A stretch of 64,000 bases of DNA, taken from a bacterium BMS3Bbin14. Lineage in GTDB: Bacteria; Desulfobacterota; Desulfobulbia; Desulfobulbales; Desulfobulbaceae. Below are positions 45,244-54,498 of this stretch, in pieces. Every line of letters begins with the position of its first letter. Position 1 is the first letter of the stretch. The DNA lies in the NCBI GenBank assembly GCA_002897615.1, contig BDTX01000006.1, positions 62,001 to 126,000 of the forward strand, written 5' to 3'. A model generated the notes under the pieces. It did no database searches. It saw only the letters and a list, made by a program, of their open reading frames with translations, and was not told where the DNA came from. The position numbers were made by a program, and so were the translations under genes.

Positions 45244-45487
45244 CCTGAATCCGTGAGCGTTCGAGAACGGTGCAGATGCAGATAGCGAGCCTGCGAGACC
45301 TTCGAGGCGGCAACGATGTTGATTATCCTGGTGTGATATCAACTTTGTTGCCAACGCAGCAGCTGCGCCGTTGTCGGGCGCCCCGCAGGGCGGCGCGGTG
45401 AAAACCGGAAAAGGCGTTTATTTGGCAATAACTAAACAAATTCAACATATTGCATGAAGCATCACCTTAAGCCGTCACGGATTCAGG
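45244..45487 (-). mobile_element. CCTGAATCC MITE, copy K (244 bp class)
   Basis: Perfect 13-bp terminal repeats and perfect ATATT duplications (45239-45243 and 45488-45492). It carries the 24-bp extra segment and the GCCC-TGCG-GGGC hairpin. It sits between the divergent purA promoter and the geranylgeranyl-reductase-like gene. Confidence 0.95.
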
Positions 45488-45736
45488 ATATTGTGCCGAT
45501 TGCCTTGCCCCGGCCGGTTACCATCCGGGACCTGATTCGGCTGCCGCCGGGTGCTCTTTATCCGGCGGGACGAGTTCAACATTGCAACGAGATTGTATGG
45601 AACTGTTTTTGAATCCCCGGGCCCGGACGGTCCCGGTCACCTTGACGCTTCCCGGGATTGTCCCCGGTGTCGCCAATATAATTTTCATTGCCGTTCCGGC
45701 CGGCTGCCGACGCCCCGACGAACGACCTGATCACAG

Positions 45737-46768
45737 ATGGAATTCTTTGATGTGATCGTCATCGGCGGTGGGCCCGGCGGGCTGGCCTGCGCCAAAAAAC
45801 TGGCCCTGGCCGGCCGCCGGGTGCTCCTCCTTGAACGGCAGAAGCTCATCGGCCCCAAGGTCTGCGCCGGCGGCATCACCTGGGACGGCCTGGTCCAGCG
45901 GGTGCCCGAACACCTGGTTGAACGCACCTTTTGCCGGCAGCTGATCTTTTCCCGCCGGCAGCAGGTCTGCGTTTGCGAGAAAAATCCGATTATTGCCACG
46001 GTCAACCGCCGGACCCTGGGACAGTGGATGATGGATGATGCGGTCGGCGCCGGGGTCCGGATACGCACGGGCCTGCCGGTCAGGGAAGTGGCGGACGGTA
46101 CGGTTACGGCCGTTGACGAACAGGGCCGCCCGCAGCGCTTTCAGTTCCGCCACCTGGTGGGCGCCGACGGCAGCACATCGGTTGTCCGCCGTTTTCTCGG
46201 CCTCGGTTCGAACAAATTCGGGACCGGTATTAACTACCAGGTGTCCGGACACTATGAAACAATGGAATGGCACCTGGATTACCGTATTTTCGGATACGGT
46301 TATGCCTGGATTTTTCCGCACCGCGACACCATCTCCATCGGTGCCTACGGGACGCGGGACAACATGGCCCCGGCCCGGCTCAAAACGCATCTTATCCGCT
46401 GGGCGAAATCAAGAGGTTTCCACCTGGAACGGGAACACGGCCGGGCGGCACTGATCAACTTTGACTACCGGGGTTTTCAGTTCGGCAGGACATGGCTGAT
46501 CGGCGATGCCGCCGGCCTGGCCTCGGGGTTGACCGGCGAAGGTATTTACCCGGCCATCGTTTCCGGCGAGGCCGTGGCCCGGAAAATCATTGATCCTGAT
46601 TACGCGGCCGACGAAATCAGGCGGCTGGCGCGAAAACAACACCGGCACGAGCAGATTCTTCGTCTTGCCGGCTGCAACGGCACCCTCTGTTCACTGCTCA
46701 TGGAGGCCCTGGTCCTGCTGCTGCGCATGAAACTGCTTGATTTTCATGCCCTGGAAATGGCAGATTAG
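45737..46768 (+). CDS. Geranylgeranyl-reductase-family flavoprotein
   Basis: Members use FAD to reduce isoprenoid double bonds or related substrates. The 343-residue protein has the dinucleotide motif VIVIGGGPGGLACA, a mid-chain GADGSTSVVRR and the FAD motif GDAAGLASGLTGEGIYPA. In anaerobic bacteria such genes often act on quinone or lipid side chains. The 249-bp gap after MITE K holds no other gene. Confidence 0.85.
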   Translation: MEFFDVIVIGGGPGGLACAKKLALAGRRVLLLERQKLIGPKVCAGGITWDGLVQRVPEHLVERTFCRQLIFSRRQQVCVCEKNPIIATVNRRTLGQWMMDDAVGAGVRIRTGLPVREVADGTVTAVDEQGRPQRFQFRHLVGADGSTSVVRRFLGLGSNKFGTGINYQVSGHYETMEWHLDYRIFGYGYAWIFPHRDTISIGAYGTRDNMAPARLKTHLIRWAKSRGFHLEREHGRAALINFDYRGFQFGRTWLIGDAAGLASGLTGEGIYPAIVSGEAVARKIIDPDYAADEIRRLARKQHRHEQILRLAGCNGTLCSLLMEALVLLLRMKLLDFHALEMAD

Positions 46769-46829
46769 GTGACAATCAACTTTATTTAGGGTACAGACTA
46801 CAGACCGTCAAACGCTTGAGGAACGACAA

Positions 46830-47093
46830 ATGAGCAACTCAAAAAAAACATGGATTTACAATCTGATTTTTGTAACCGTCTGCGGCGGTCTCTTCCTTTT
46901 TCTCTGGAATGCCCCGCCGGAAACCACTGCCAAGCTGCCACATGATAAATATCATGAGCGCTTCATGAACATGGGGAAAAAAGCGGCCGAGCAATTCTGT
47001 GATGACTGCCACGGCAAGGGTAAAATTTACCCGCTGCCTAAGGATCATCCACCCAAGTACCGGTGCCTGTTCTGTCATAAACAAGAGAAGTAA
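46830..47093 (+). CDS. Small membrane-anchored dihaem c-type cytochrome
   Basis: The 87-residue protein has one N-terminal membrane helix (NLIFVTVCGGLFLFLW) and two CxxCH haem-binding motifs, CDDCH and CLFCH, in a short periplasmic domain. GAGG lies upstream of the ATG. It probably passes electrons at the periplasmic face. Its partner is unknown; the next gene, 8 bp on, regulates PEP metabolism. Confidence 0.82.
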   Translation: MSNSKKTWIYNLIFVTVCGGLFLFLWNAPPETTAKLPHDKYHERFMNMGKKAAEQFCDDCHGKGKIYPLPKDHPPKYRCLFCHKQEK

Positions 47094-47101
47094 AGGCAGA
47101 T

Positions 47102-47929
47102 ATGTGGAACTCCAAAGACGTTTATTATATCTCCGACTCGACGGCCATTCTAGCCGAGGAAATGGGCCAGGCCCTGCTCTGCCAGTTTCAGGAGATCAGC
47201 TTTAATACGGAGAAAATCCCCTTTGTCAAAACCAAGGCCGACGCGGACAAGGCGCTGCGGCATATCCTTGAGCAGTCCGGTGGTCGTTTTCCCTTGGTTT
47301 TCTGTACCATTATGGATGAGACTCTTCGTAAAATCTTTGACTCGCCGCAAGTGGTGTATTTTGATATCTTCGGCGATTTTCTCCAGCAGCTTGAGACCTG
47401 CCTTGAAACCAAGGCCCTGCGCGAGCCGGGTTTTTTAAGGCAGATCGATGACGCCAGACACACCAAGCGGGTCGAGGCCATCCACTTCTCCATCGAGCAT
47501 GACGACGGCACCCGGACCCGTGAGTATGACGAGGCCGAAATTATCCTGATCGGGATCTCCCGTTCAGGCAAAACTCCGGTCAGCGTCTACCTGGCTTCCC
47601 ACATGGGACTCAAGGCCGCCAACTTTCCCTTGACCGAAGATCAACTCAACAGTTACACTCTGCCAGCGGATATCGTCAGGAATCTCGGTAACGTGATCGG
47701 CATAACGACTTCGCCTCACCTGTTGCACAAAATCCGGGAAAAACGCTACGGCGGCAGCAACTATGCCAAGCTGTCAACCTGTACCAATGAACTGAACCAG
47801 GCCGAGCAGATATTTATGAAATTCGGGATTCCCGTGGTCCACACCGAAGGCAAATCCATAGAGGAAACGGCCGTCCAGGTCACGCAGCTGGCTGGCATAT
47901 CTAAAAAACAGCGGCGTATTATCTACTAA
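47102..47929 (+). CDS. PEP synthase / PPDK regulatory protein
   Basis: This DUF299 family (PSRP/PpsR) is a bifunctional kinase/phosphotransferase that switches PEP synthase or pyruvate phosphate dikinase off and on at a Thr/His pair. The 275-residue protein starts YYISDSTAILAEEMGQALL and has the nucleotide loop GISRSGKTPVSVYLA. The target enzyme is not in the window. Confidence 0.93.
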   Translation: MWNSKDVYYISDSTAILAEEMGQALLCQFQEISFNTEKIPFVKTKADADKALRHILEQSGGRFPLVFCTIMDETLRKIFDSPQVVYFDIFGDFLQQLETCLETKALREPGFLRQIDDARHTKRVEAIHFSIEHDDGTRTREYDEAEIILIGISRSGKTPVSVYLASHMGLKAANFPLTEDQLNSYTLPADIVRNLGNVIGITTSPHLLHKIREKRYGGSNYAKLSTCTNELNQAEQIFMKFGIPVVHTEGKSIEETAVQVTQLAGISKKQRRIIY

Positions 47930-48048
47930 TTGGTAGAGGGCCGGGCCAAATTAGAGACCGCAGTCACAATTGCACAATAAAAAAATTCTACGGCCGCGGG
48001 CTTCATTCGAGACGATTTTTACCCAAATGATCAATTGATGGAAACCCC

Positions 48049-48273
48049 ATGAAATGGCTTGATACCCTTCCCCTCGGCCTGCTTATCGTTGCCGCGATTT
48101 TCCTCGGCCTGGCCCCGTTTTTTCCGGAACCGCACATTGTTGAGAAAGTGCGGATGCTGATGAATGGCACTCTGCACCGACCTATTGATATCTTTGATTT
48201 ATTTCTCCACGCTCTGCCCATTGTACTCCTGCTGCTGAAGCTGCTCAGGATGGCAGTGACGGCCGGCAAATAA
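48049..48273 (+). CDS. Small two-helix membrane protein
   Basis: The 74-residue protein has two hydrophobic helices (LGLLIVAAIFLGLAPF and LFLHALPIVLLLLKLL) joined by FFPEPHIVEKVRMLMNGTLHRP. Close relatives in proteobacteria are sometimes labelled RND transporter without evidence. It lies between the PEP-regulator gene and the hydrolase gene. Function unknown. Confidence 0.65.
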   Translation: MKWLDTLPLGLLIVAAIFLGLAPFFPEPHIVEKVRMLMNGTLHRPIDIFDLFLHALPIVLLLLKLLRMAVTAGK

Positions 48274-48335
48274 CCGATTAGGGGACCGGGACGCCTACCG
48301 ACTTGACGGTAGCGGAAATACATATGGAGACTGCC

Positions 48336-49172
48336 ATGCTGGACCCGCACGAAATGGACCGCCCTGAAATTTTGCAGATCCTTTTTCACCCTCGTTCCGA
48401 GGCAGAGTCTCCGGTCCCGGCCCAGGCCCGGGACATTGACATTACCGTGGCCCCGGCGGCCGTGATCGGCTGCCGCCTTTTTACGGCCGCCAAGGAGGCC
48501 CCGACCATCCTCTTTTTTCATGGTAATGGCGAGATCGTTCAGGATTATAACGAGATCGGCCCTCTCTATGCCGGCCAGGGACTCAATTTCCTGGTTACCG
48601 ATTATCGAGGCTACGGCTGGAGTACTGGCCAGCCGAGCGTCAGCGCCCTGTTGGGTGATGCTCATATCCTCTATCGGGAATTCAACCGCTGGCTGCCTGA
48701 ACACGGCTACACAGGGAAGCTTTTCCTTATGGGCCGCTCACTGGGCAGCGCCTGCGCCATTGAACTTGCCGCAGCATACAACAAAGATATCAATGGACTG
48801 ATTATAGAAAGCGGTTTTGCCGAAAGCATGCCTCTGGCCGAGACGCTGGGTCTGAATCTTGCCGCCATGGGCCTCACGGAAGAGGATGGTTTTAATAATG
48901 AGCAAAAAATCGCCTCGGTCACCAAGCCGACCTTTATTCTGCACGGCATGCGCGACACCCTGATCCCGATCCGGCAGGCGGAAAAGCTGCACGCCGCCTG
49001 CGGCGCCCGCAGCAAGGAGCTGCAGGTTATCCCGGGGGCCGAGCACAACACCATGACAGCGGTCGGCGGCATCCTTTACTTCCAGGCCATCAAGCGCTAC
49101 ATTGACCAGGTCACGGGTGAGAATAGCTGGCGCTCCCGCCGGAGACGCTTCAAAAACGAACAAAAAAACTGA
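48336..49172 (+). CDS. Alpha/beta hydrolase
   Basis: The 278-residue protein has the hydrolase fold with oxyanion motif FFHGNGE, nucleophile elbow GRSLGS (Ser), an acidic residue in HGMRDTLIP and His in GAEHNTM. The ATG at 48336 was chosen because GGAG lies 6 nt upstream; the frame opens with TTG at 48303. The substrate is unknown. Confidence 0.88.
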   Translation: MLDPHEMDRPEILQILFHPRSEAESPVPAQARDIDITVAPAAVIGCRLFTAAKEAPTILFFHGNGEIVQDYNEIGPLYAGQGLNFLVTDYRGYGWSTGQPSVSALLGDAHILYREFNRWLPEHGYTGKLFLMGRSLGSACAIELAAAYNKDINGLIIESGFAESMPLAETLGLNLAAMGLTEEDGFNNEQKIASVTKPTFILHGMRDTLIPIRQAEKLHAACGARSKELQVIPGAEHNTMTAVGGILYFQAIKRYIDQVTGENSWRSRRRRFKNEQKN

Positions 49173-49231
49173 AATCATGGTCTAGGTAACATCCGGCCTT
49201 GACGAGTTCGCCTGGTATATCGAGGGAGAAT

Positions 49232-49759
49232 ATGGTTGGTAAACGAACGGACTACCTGTCCTGGGATGAATATTTCATGGCCGTGGCCCTGCTCTCCGGC
49301 CTGCGGTCCAAAGACCCGAACACCCAGGTCGGCGCCTGCGTGGCCAATGCGCAGAACAAAATTGTCGGGGTTGGCTACAACGGCTTCCCCTGGGGATGCC
49401 CGGATGATGAAATGCCCTGGGCCCGGGACGGCGCCTACCTGGAGACCAAGTACCCCTACGTATGCCACGCCGAACTAAACGCCGTCCTCAATTCTATCTC
49501 CCGCAACCTTATGGACTGCCGCATCTATGTGGCGCTCTTTCCATGCAACGAGTGCACCAAGGTCATTATCCAGTCCGGAATCAGGGAAGTTATCTACCTC
49601 TCGGACAAATACAAGGACACCGATGCTATCCGGGCGGCAAAAATCATGCTGAAAAAATCCAACACCTTATATCGGCAATTCGTGCCGAAAAGGGAAAGCA
49701 TTCTGCTTCGATTCATGAAAACAGGCCCGCTCCCGGCAATTCCGGAACCGCCACTGTAA
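49232..49759 (+). CDS. dCMP/cytidine deaminase family protein
   Basis: Zinc deaminases of this type convert dCMP to dUMP for dTMP synthesis. The 175-residue protein has CHAELNAVLN and FPCNECTKV, the zinc and proton-shuttle motifs. The start at 49232 (MVGKRTDYLSWDEYF) has GGGAG upstream; the frame extends to 49199. Confidence 0.9.
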   Translation: MVGKRTDYLSWDEYFMAVALLSGLRSKDPNTQVGACVANAQNKIVGVGYNGFPWGCPDDEMPWARDGAYLETKYPYVCHAELNAVLNSISRNLMDCRIYVALFPCNECTKVIIQSGIREVIYLSDKYKDTDAIRAAKIMLKKSNTLYRQFVPKRESILLRFMKTGPLPAIPEPPL

Positions 49760-50500
49760 AATCGTAAAGGATGAATGTCCTGCTCGCCAATCGGGCTCTG
49801 ACTGAAGCACGGCAGGATTACCGGAGCTCATGGCAAGATAACCGCGATTCCCGAAGTGGTGGCTCCAAAGCTGTTTTTGGAGATGTGCAAATTCAGATAA
49901 TGACGAACTCGTAAGAACTACATTTTGCTACTTTTTCGTCATTCCCTCAAAGGCGGCAATGGCGGAGCAGGGGATTTCTTATGAGTCCATCATTACTTAG
50001 GAATTGTAAAATAAAAATACGGACACCCGACTTAACCACAAAAACACAGAGCATCAAAAAACATAAAATATATACAGATCTCCTCTTGACCCTGGACGTT
50101 AGTATAATGTTTATCATTAAGGCAGAGGCGCGAGAAAAAGACCGCTCAGCACCATCAGTATTAAACGGTGGTGCGGCATGACAGATACTCTCCCGCATAT
50201 GCCTTTGGTTCTTGGCGACCTTTATTTGACAATAATGCAATAAATTCCAGATATTGCCAGGGATTTCATCTCAAGATGTCACGGATTTAGGTTTTAAACC
50301 GGAAACAAAACTGGGTTGGCGGGGCTTGGGCCTGCTCACCTTGGTCATGGCTTCGGTTGTGATAATAGTCTATGTCCGCTTGACAAAACAGGAAAAGAAA
50401 TTTGTGCGGCATGAGTTTGGCTGGTCTATAATGACTACTAGAAGCAAAATGTTTCGGCTTTTCTGCCGAGAATGAGAAAAAAACTAACAGGAGGTGCGCT
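49760..50500. other. Gene-poor interval with repeat fragments and a promoter
   Basis: This 741-bp interval has no convincing gene. At about 49936-49990 it contains TCGTCATTCC...GGCGG, resembling a decayed copy of the widespread GTCATTCCCGCGAAAGCGGG repeat. At 50221-50292 lies a MITE end (fragment L). A TATAAT (50427-50432) with a weak TTGTGC -35 (50402-50407, 19-bp spacer) may serve the gene at 50501. A short frame at 50254-50475 that starts inside the MITE is judged spurious. Confidence 0.5.
50221..50292 (-). mobile_element. CCTGAATCC MITE, fragment L (terminal half)
   Basis: TTTATTTGACAATAATGCAA leads to TCTCAAGATGTCACGGATTTAGG, the left arm of the element in inverted orientation. The rest of the element is absent. 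Confidence 0.75.
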
Positions 50501-50746
50501 ATGTATGGAAAACTCAACGCTTTTGCATTAGGGCTTTCAGCGGCCATTGTCGCCGCGCTTAGCATGCTTGTTCTCGGTATCTTTGGCAATATCGGCATTT
50601 ACACCGGTGCGGTCAAGATGATGACCCAATGGCATATGTTTTTTAGCTTAACGCCCCTGGGGATTATTGCCGGGATGGTAGAAGCTGCAGTAATAACCTT
50701 TATCTCGATCTATTTGTTTGGTGTGATTTACAACAAGATTTTATAG
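50501..50746 (+). CDS. Small DUF5676-like membrane protein
   Basis: The 81-residue protein has two membrane helices (LGLSAAIVAALSMLVLGIF and LGIIAGMVEAAVITFISIYLFGVIYN) separated by a short YTGAVKMMTQWH loop, as in DUF5676 membrane proteins, which often sit near metal-transport genes. GGAGGT lies upstream of the ATG. A MITE fragment begins 3 bp after the stop. Confidence 0.7.
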   Translation: MYGKLNAFALGLSAAIVAALSMLVLGIFGNIGIYTGAVKMMTQWHMFFSLTPLGIIAGMVEAAVITFISIYLFGVIYNKIL

Positions 50747-50748
50747 AT

Positions 50749-50891
50749 CCCGGGTCCGTGAGCGTTCGAGAACGGTGCAGATGCAAGGCGGCAACGATGT
50801 TGATTCTCCTGGTGTGATATCAACGAGTTGCCGCCGCAGTAGAGGCGCCGTTTTCGAATGCCCCGGAGGGCGGCGCGGTGAAGACCGGAAA
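50749..50891 (-). mobile_element. CCTGAATCC MITE, fragment M (truncated)
   Basis: It starts CCCGGGTCCGTGAGCGTTCG and runs through GATATCAACGAGTTGCC and the GCCC-TCCG-GGGC hairpin, then breaks off after GAAGACCGGAAAT. The second terminal repeat is lost. Confidence 0.8.
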
Positions 50892-50966
50892 TTGGGTTGG
50901 CACAGGTTGTCATTCTGATCACAAAAAGATGCGAAAAGTGCTCCTCCATCGCTTGCAGATGGAAAG

Positions 50967-50993
50967 AACGGGTCCCCCTGGGGGCCCGTTTTT
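50967..50993 (+). terminator. Rho-independent terminator upstream of tetR
   Basis: AACGGG (50967-50972) pairs with CCCGTT (50985-50990) around CCCC/GGGG, followed by a T-run. It would end transcription from the small membrane-protein gene and insulate the efflux operon. Confidence 0.8.
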
Positions 50994-51043
50994 GTTGGGG
51001 ATGATCGCGACGATTTCAATTGATCGGCGCCTGGAAAATTTAC

Positions 51044-51087
51044 TTGACTTCTCTGAGCGGTTGATCTATTTTTTTGAGCAATTGATC
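51044..51087 (+). promoter_or_regulatory. tetR-efflux promoter with direct-repeat operator candidates
   Basis: TTGACT (51044-51049), a 17-bp spacer and TATTTT (51067-51072) form a promoter about 60 bp before tetR. Two 13-bp direct repeats TGAGC(GG/AA)TTGATC (51054-51066 and 51075-51087) lie 21 bp apart across the -10, a plausible site for the encoded TetR-family repressor. Confidence 0.65.
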
Positions 51088-51137
51088 AAGCAAGAGCAGC
51101 ATAGCGGCGATAACGCCATGCCGGGAGGAAGCAGTCA

Positions 51138-51812
51138 ATGGCAGTGACCGAGGACGGAGTGGTCCAAGACATAACGATGAACAAAACGCGTCAGAAACTC
51201 ATCCGCGCAACCGAACGGCTGCTCCGCCGGGACGGCCTCGCCCGGGTGACCACCCGTAAGATTGCCAGGGAAGCCGGGGTGGCAGAAGGGGCACTTTACC
51301 ATCATTTCGGCGATAAGGCTGAACTGCTGTACGCGGTGGTTCAGCAGAGTATGGGGGATTTTCACGAAGTGCTGGAAAGTCTCCCCCTGCAGGTGGGGCA
51401 GCGGACGGTGTGTGAAAATCTGGAGCATACACTGCAGGCGGCGTTCGATTTTCAGTTCAGGATCGTCCCGATCGTCTGTTCTCTGTATGCCGACCAGTCG
51501 TTGCTTGCCCGCACGCGGGAAATTATGAGCGAACGTGGGATCGGCCCGCAATGTTCCGTCGCCGTGCTTGCCGTTTACCTGCAGGCCGAGCAGCGGCTGG
51601 GCCGGGTGGCTGCTGACATCGAGCCGCAGGCTGCGGCCGGATTGCTGCTTGCCGGCGGTTTCCACACGGCGATGCTGGACCATCTCCTTGCCAGGGAAGT
51701 AACTCCGGCCGCGGCGCGGCAACGGCTTCGGGAAACGGTACGGACGCTTCTGACCGGTCTTGAGCCGCGTATTGCTGCGGAATCCTTCTCTGCCCCCATG
51801 ACCGGAAGGTAG
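51138..51812 (+). CDS. TetR/AcrR-family transcriptional regulator
   Basis: The 224-residue protein has the N-terminal helix-turn-helix (TTRKIAREAGVAEGALYHHFGDKAELL) and a ligand-binding C-terminal domain. GGGAGGAA lies upstream of the ATG. It is the first gene of the tripartite efflux operon and probably represses it through the promoter at 51.05 kb. Confidence 0.92.
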   Translation: MAVTEDGVVQDITMNKTRQKLIRATERLLRRDGLARVTTRKIAREAGVAEGALYHHFGDKAELLYAVVQQSMGDFHEVLESLPLQVGQRTVCENLEHTLQAAFDFQFRIVPIVCSLYADQSLLARTREIMSERGIGPQCSVAVLAVYLQAEQRLGRVAADIEPQAAAGLLLAGGFHTAMLDHLLAREVTPAAARQRLRETVRTLLTGLEPRIAAESFSAPMTGR

Positions 51813-51813
51813 A

Positions 51814-53310
51814 ATGATGAAATGGTTGTTTATGTGTGCCGCCATCGCCGGAACCGTGGCGATGGCCCTGGCCGGCTGCACGGTCGGTCCTGATTTTCAT
51901 ACGCCGGCCGTCCCGGCTACCTCCAGCTATACCGCCGCTCCGCTGCCGGCACAGACGGTCGCCGCGTCGACCGCCGGTGGCGTCGCGCAGCGTTTCGCTT
52001 TTGCCCGGCAGCTCTCTTCCCGGTGGTGGCAGCTGTTCCGCTCGCCGGAGCTCGATGCCCTGATCAAGCGGGGGTTGGCGCAGAGTCCCACGTTGTCCGC
52101 GGCCCGGGCTGCACTGCGCGAGACTCGGGAGAATTTTCGCGCCGCCGGCGGGGCGCTGCACTATCCGCGCCTCGATGTAAACCTCTGGGCGCAGCATCAG
52201 CGCAGCTCAGGGGCAGCCTTCGGCGGCTCGAATATTGAATACAATCTCTACAACGCCTCGGTCGGAGTCTCCTATACCCTGGATTTGTTCGGCAGCACGC
52301 GGCGGCAGCTCGAGGGACTGCAGGCGCGGGTCGACTATCAGCGCTACCAGTTCGAGGGTACCTATCTGGCGCTGACGGGCAACATCGTGACCACCGCGAT
52401 TCGGGAGGCGGCGCTAAGGGAGCAGATCAACACGACGCATAATATCCTGGCGGTGGAACGAAAACAACTGGCGATGGTGAAGCGGCAATTCGAACTCGGT
52501 GCCGTGTCCAAGGTCGCGGTCCTGTCGCAGCAGTCGCAACTGGCGATCACCAGCGCCGCCCTGCCTCCCCTCCGGAAACAGCTCGCCTTTACCCGCCACT
52601 CCCTCGCGGTCCTGGCCGGACAGTTGCCGAGCGCCGGGCATCTGCCGGTATTCCGGCTGGATTCTCTGCACCTGCCCGAGGTCCTGCCGGTTACCCTTCC
52701 CTCGACCCTGGCCCGCCAGCGGCCCGACATCCGCGCTGCCGAAGCGTTGTTGCATCAGGCCGGTGCGGCGATCGGTGTGGCGACGGCCAACCTCTATCCA
52801 CAGATAACCCTGAGCGGCAGCTTCGGCACCCAGGCTACCCGCACCGGTGACCTGCTCACCGGTTCGGGGGTGATCTGGAATATCGGGGCGGGCCTCCTGC
52901 AGCCGCTCTTCCACGGCGGCGAATTAAGCGCTAAGCGCCGGGCCGCCGTGGCCGCCTACGATCAGGCGGCGGCGCAATATCGACAGACGGTGCTCCTGGC
53001 GTTCAAGAATGTGGCCGATGTGCTGTGTGCCCTCGACAGTGATGCCCTGACTCTCCAGGCCCGGGCAGCCGCCGAAGCTGCGGTCAAGGCGAATCTCGAC
53101 CTGACCCGGCGGCAATTCCGGCTCGGCGCGGTGAACTACCTGACGCTGTTGGTCGCCCAGCGGGACTACCAACAGGCGCGTATCAGCTTGATCGCCGCCC
53201 GGGCGCAGCGCTATGCGGATACCGCGGCACTATTCCAGGCCCTCGGCGGCGGCTGGTGGAACCGCTCCCTGGCTGCCGCAGGCACTGCGGCCAAAGCGAA
53301 AATGGACTGA
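51814..53310 (+). CDS. NodT-type outer-membrane efflux lipoprotein
   Basis: This TolC-like channel joins the RND pump to the outside. The 498-residue protein has a lipoprotein signal with lipobox LAGC, two efflux domains of coiled helices, and the TVGPDFHTPA opening typical of NodT/OprM lipoproteins. It follows tetR by one base. Confidence 0.94.
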   Translation: MMKWLFMCAAIAGTVAMALAGCTVGPDFHTPAVPATSSYTAAPLPAQTVAASTAGGVAQRFAFARQLSSRWWQLFRSPELDALIKRGLAQSPTLSAARAALRETRENFRAAGGALHYPRLDVNLWAQHQRSSGAAFGGSNIEYNLYNASVGVSYTLDLFGSTRRQLEGLQARVDYQRYQFEGTYLALTGNIVTTAIREAALREQINTTHNILAVERKQLAMVKRQFELGAVSKVAVLSQQSQLAITSAALPPLRKQLAFTRHSLAVLAGQLPSAGHLPVFRLDSLHLPEVLPVTLPSTLARQRPDIRAAEALLHQAGAAIGVATANLYPQITLSGSFGTQATRTGDLLTGSGVIWNIGAGLLQPLFHGGELSAKRRAAVAAYDQAAAQYRQTVLLAFKNVADVLCALDSDALTLQARAAAEAAVKANLDLTRRQFRLGAVNYLTLLVAQRDYQQARISLIAARAQRYADTAALFQALGGGWWNRSLAAAGTAAKAKMD

Positions 53311-53354
53311 TCTGCCGGCCACGCACGGCTTATTTTTTTTTCAAGAGGTTTCGA

Positions 53355-54485
53355 ATGACCAAGCGTATGATAATTATGCTGATTCTCGTTGGTCTGCTGT
53401 TCGGCGGAATTTTCGGCTTTCAGGCGTTCAAGGCACGTATGGTTAAGAAATTCATGTCGTCGCGGGGGATGCCGCCGCAGACAGTGTCGACGATCAGGGC
53501 CAGCATGCAGCCCTGGCAGCGGCAACTCGAAGCGGTCGGCTCGCTGCAGGCCGTACGCGGTGCCGATCTTGCCCCCGAAGTGAGCGGTCTGGTGGTGAAG
53601 ATTCGCTTCAAGTCCGGGCAGGAGGTGAAAGCCGGGGCGCTGCTGGTCGAACTGGACGCCAGTTCCGATCGGGCCAAGCTGCAAGCACTCAAGGCGACGG
53701 CGGAATTCGCCGAGCAGACCTGGCGGCGCGACCGGCAGCAATTCCGGGCGCACTCTGTCAGCCAGGCGACCCTGGATGCCGACATGGCCAACCTGAAGAG
53801 CTCCAGGGCCCAGGTCGCCGAGCAGCAGGCCTTGCTCGACAAGAAGTTCATCCGGGCGCCTTTTGCCGGCCGGCTCGGCATCCGGGCGGTGGACCTCGGG
53901 CAATATCTCCACCCCGGCGCCAAGATCGTCACCCTGCAGGCCCTGGATCCGATCTTTGTCGACTTCTATCTGCCGCAGCGCACCATCCGTCAGGTTGCGC
54001 TTGGCCAGTCGGTGACGGTCAGGGTCGACGCCTTTGCGGGAAAAACCTTTGCCGGCAAGATCTCGGCCATCAATCCGAGGGTCGATCAGGACACGCGTAA
54101 CATCCGGGTCCGGGCCACGATCAGCAACTCGGACCACCTGCTGTTGCCGGGCATGTTCGCGACCACGGACATCGAAGTCGGCCGGCCGCAGCCCCGGGTC
54201 ACGCTGCCGCAGACGGCAATTTCCTACAATCCGTACGGCAACATCGTCTACCTGGTCAAGCAGAAGGGCAAGGGCCGCGACGGCAGGCCCAGGCTCGTGG
54301 CCGAACAGAAATTTGTGACCACCGGGGCCACCCGGGGCGATCAAGTGGCCATCCTCAAGGGTGTGCCGCCGGGGAGTGTGGTCGTGACCTCGGGGCAGAT
54401 CAAGCTGCACAACGGTACCCCGGTGCTCATCAACAACAGCATCGAACCGGCCAATGATGCCGCGCCGGCCCCCAGGGACGAGTAA
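53355..54485 (+). CDS. RND efflux periplasmic adaptor subunit
   Basis: The adaptor links the RND pump to the outer-membrane channel. The 376-residue protein has an N-terminal membrane helix (IIMLILVGLLFGGIFGF), a biotinyl-lipoyl-like hairpin, an HlyD beta-barrel and a membrane-proximal domain. AGAGGT precedes the ATG at 53355; the frame extends to 53256 inside the preceding gene but without signals. Confidence 0.94.
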   Translation: MTKRMIIMLILVGLLFGGIFGFQAFKARMVKKFMSSRGMPPQTVSTIRASMQPWQRQLEAVGSLQAVRGADLAPEVSGLVVKIRFKSGQEVKAGALLVELDASSDRAKLQALKATAEFAEQTWRRDRQQFRAHSVSQATLDADMANLKSSRAQVAEQQALLDKKFIRAPFAGRLGIRAVDLGQYLHPGAKIVTLQALDPIFVDFYLPQRTIRQVALGQSVTVRVDAFAGKTFAGKISAINPRVDQDTRNIRVRATISNSDHLLLPGMFATTDIEVGRPQPRVTLPQTAISYNPYGNIVYLVKQKGKGRDGRPRLVAEQKFVTTGATRGDQVAILKGVPPGSVVVTSGQIKLHNGTPVLINNSIEPANDAAPAPRDE

Positions 54486-54498
54486 GCGGGAGACATTG

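Noticed and set aside
50095-50120. TTGACC...TATAAT that looked like a promoter
   Set aside because: The spacing between the two words is only 11 bp and no dyad typical of MerR-type promoters is present.
50254-50475. 73-codon frame with a hydrophobic segment beginning inside MITE fragment L
   Set aside because: It starts at TTG within repeat sequence, has no ribosome-binding site and no recognised family.
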